Below are positions 5,407 through 5,539 of a stretch of 5,539 nucleotides of DNA, in pieces. The stretch lies in the NCBI GenBank assembly GCA_024405065.1, contig JAKSPF010000090.1, positions 1 to 5,539 on the forward strand. The letters run 5' to 3'. Position 1 is the first letter of the stretch, and each line of letters begins with the position of its first letter. Source of the stretch: Sphaerochaetaceae bacterium (lineage in GTDB: Bacteria > Spirochaetota > Spirochaetia > Sphaerochaetales > Sphaerochaetaceae). The notes beneath the pieces were generated by a model. The model was given only the letters and a program-made list of their open reading frames with translations. It was not told the origin of the DNA and searched no databases. The position numbers were made by a program, and so were the translations under genes.

Positions 5407-5539
5407 TTATCTCTCAAACCACCGCATTTCTTTCAGTGTTTGTTTGTAGTTTTCAGTCAGAGAACATACAGACACATCTTTTTTTTCTTCCTCATAGTGC
5501 CGATACCAGTGTGTTATCGGAAAATCCGTCCCTAACAGC
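5407..5539 (-). CDS. C-terminal end of a probable amidohydrolase (partial)
   Basis: The last 43 codons of a gene entering from the right edge, ending in TAA at 5407-5409. It begins LLGTDFPITHWY, matching the (F/L)GTD(F/Y)P motif near the C-terminus of Amidohydro_2-type metal-dependent hydrolases, where the Asp (residue 5 here) is the catalytic base at the metal site. The rest, with a charged YEEEKK stretch and SLTENYKQTLKEMRWFER, looks like the final helix common in these proteins. The substrate cannot be told. It converges on pduL. The assignment rests on one motif; an unrelated hydrolase is possible. Confidence 0.6.
   Translation of the reverse strand, partial: LLGTDFPITHWYRHYEEEKKDVSVCSLTENYKQTLKEMRWFER

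Noticed and set aside
5275..5535. Plus-strand ORF of 86 codons after pduL
   Set aside because: It runs through the terminator and lies antisense to the amidohydrolase end; no ribosome binding site of its own or domain.

Overview
The window looks like an ordinary chromosomal stretch from a spirochaete, most likely a Treponema-type organism. This is inferred from a lipoprotein with a relaxed spirochaete-style lipobox and an InlB-type B-repeat, and from the general look of the ArgRS, MtaB and PduL proteins. No rRNA or marker gene confirms it. All three readable complete genes that end in TGA (argS, birA, mtaB on the minus strand), together with pduL, use TGA as a normal stop, so the standard bacterial code applies.

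Layout, left to right. (1) 1-187, minus: the 5' end of a lipoprotein gene that runs off the window. (2) 188-396: intergenic, with the lipoprotein ribosome binding site and a small bulged hairpin. (3) 397-699, plus: a 100-residue XRE-type DNA-binding regulator, visibly AT-rich. (4) 700-866: a convergent intergenic gap holding two copies of a 42-bp repeat. (5) 867-4614, minus: a tightly overlapped three-gene operon transcribed mtaB (tRNA t6A methylthiotransferase), birA (biotin-protein ligase), argS (arginyl-tRNA synthetase). Both junctions are 4-bp ATGA overlaps. (6) 4615-4696: a compact divergent promoter region with an 18-bp palindrome. (7) 4697-5278, plus: pduL, a phosphotransacylase, followed by an intrinsic terminator. 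(8) 5407-5539, minus: the 3' end of a probable amidohydrolase, entering from the right edge.

The most notable observation is in argS. The reading frame is open and family-like from 2621 to 867 except for a single in-frame TGA at 2262-2264. It falls exactly between the N-terminal tRNA-binding domain and the catalytic Rossmann domain, with a GTG-ATG start pair six bases further on. Everything downstream is intact, including the HLGH motif, the RMKSREG loop and the anticodon-binding domain. ArgRS is essential, so this is a sequence error, a second argS copy elsewhere, stop-codon readthrough, or a natural two-piece enzyme made by termination-reinitiation. A nonsense change or sequencing error is the plainest reading. 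No clear novel multi-gene system (defence, CRISPR, mobile element) is visible here.

Functionally the operon groups translation-related genes (tRNA modification and charging) with protein biotinylation. PduL interconverts acyl-CoA and acyl-phosphate, but no kinase partner and no microcompartment gene lies in the window.
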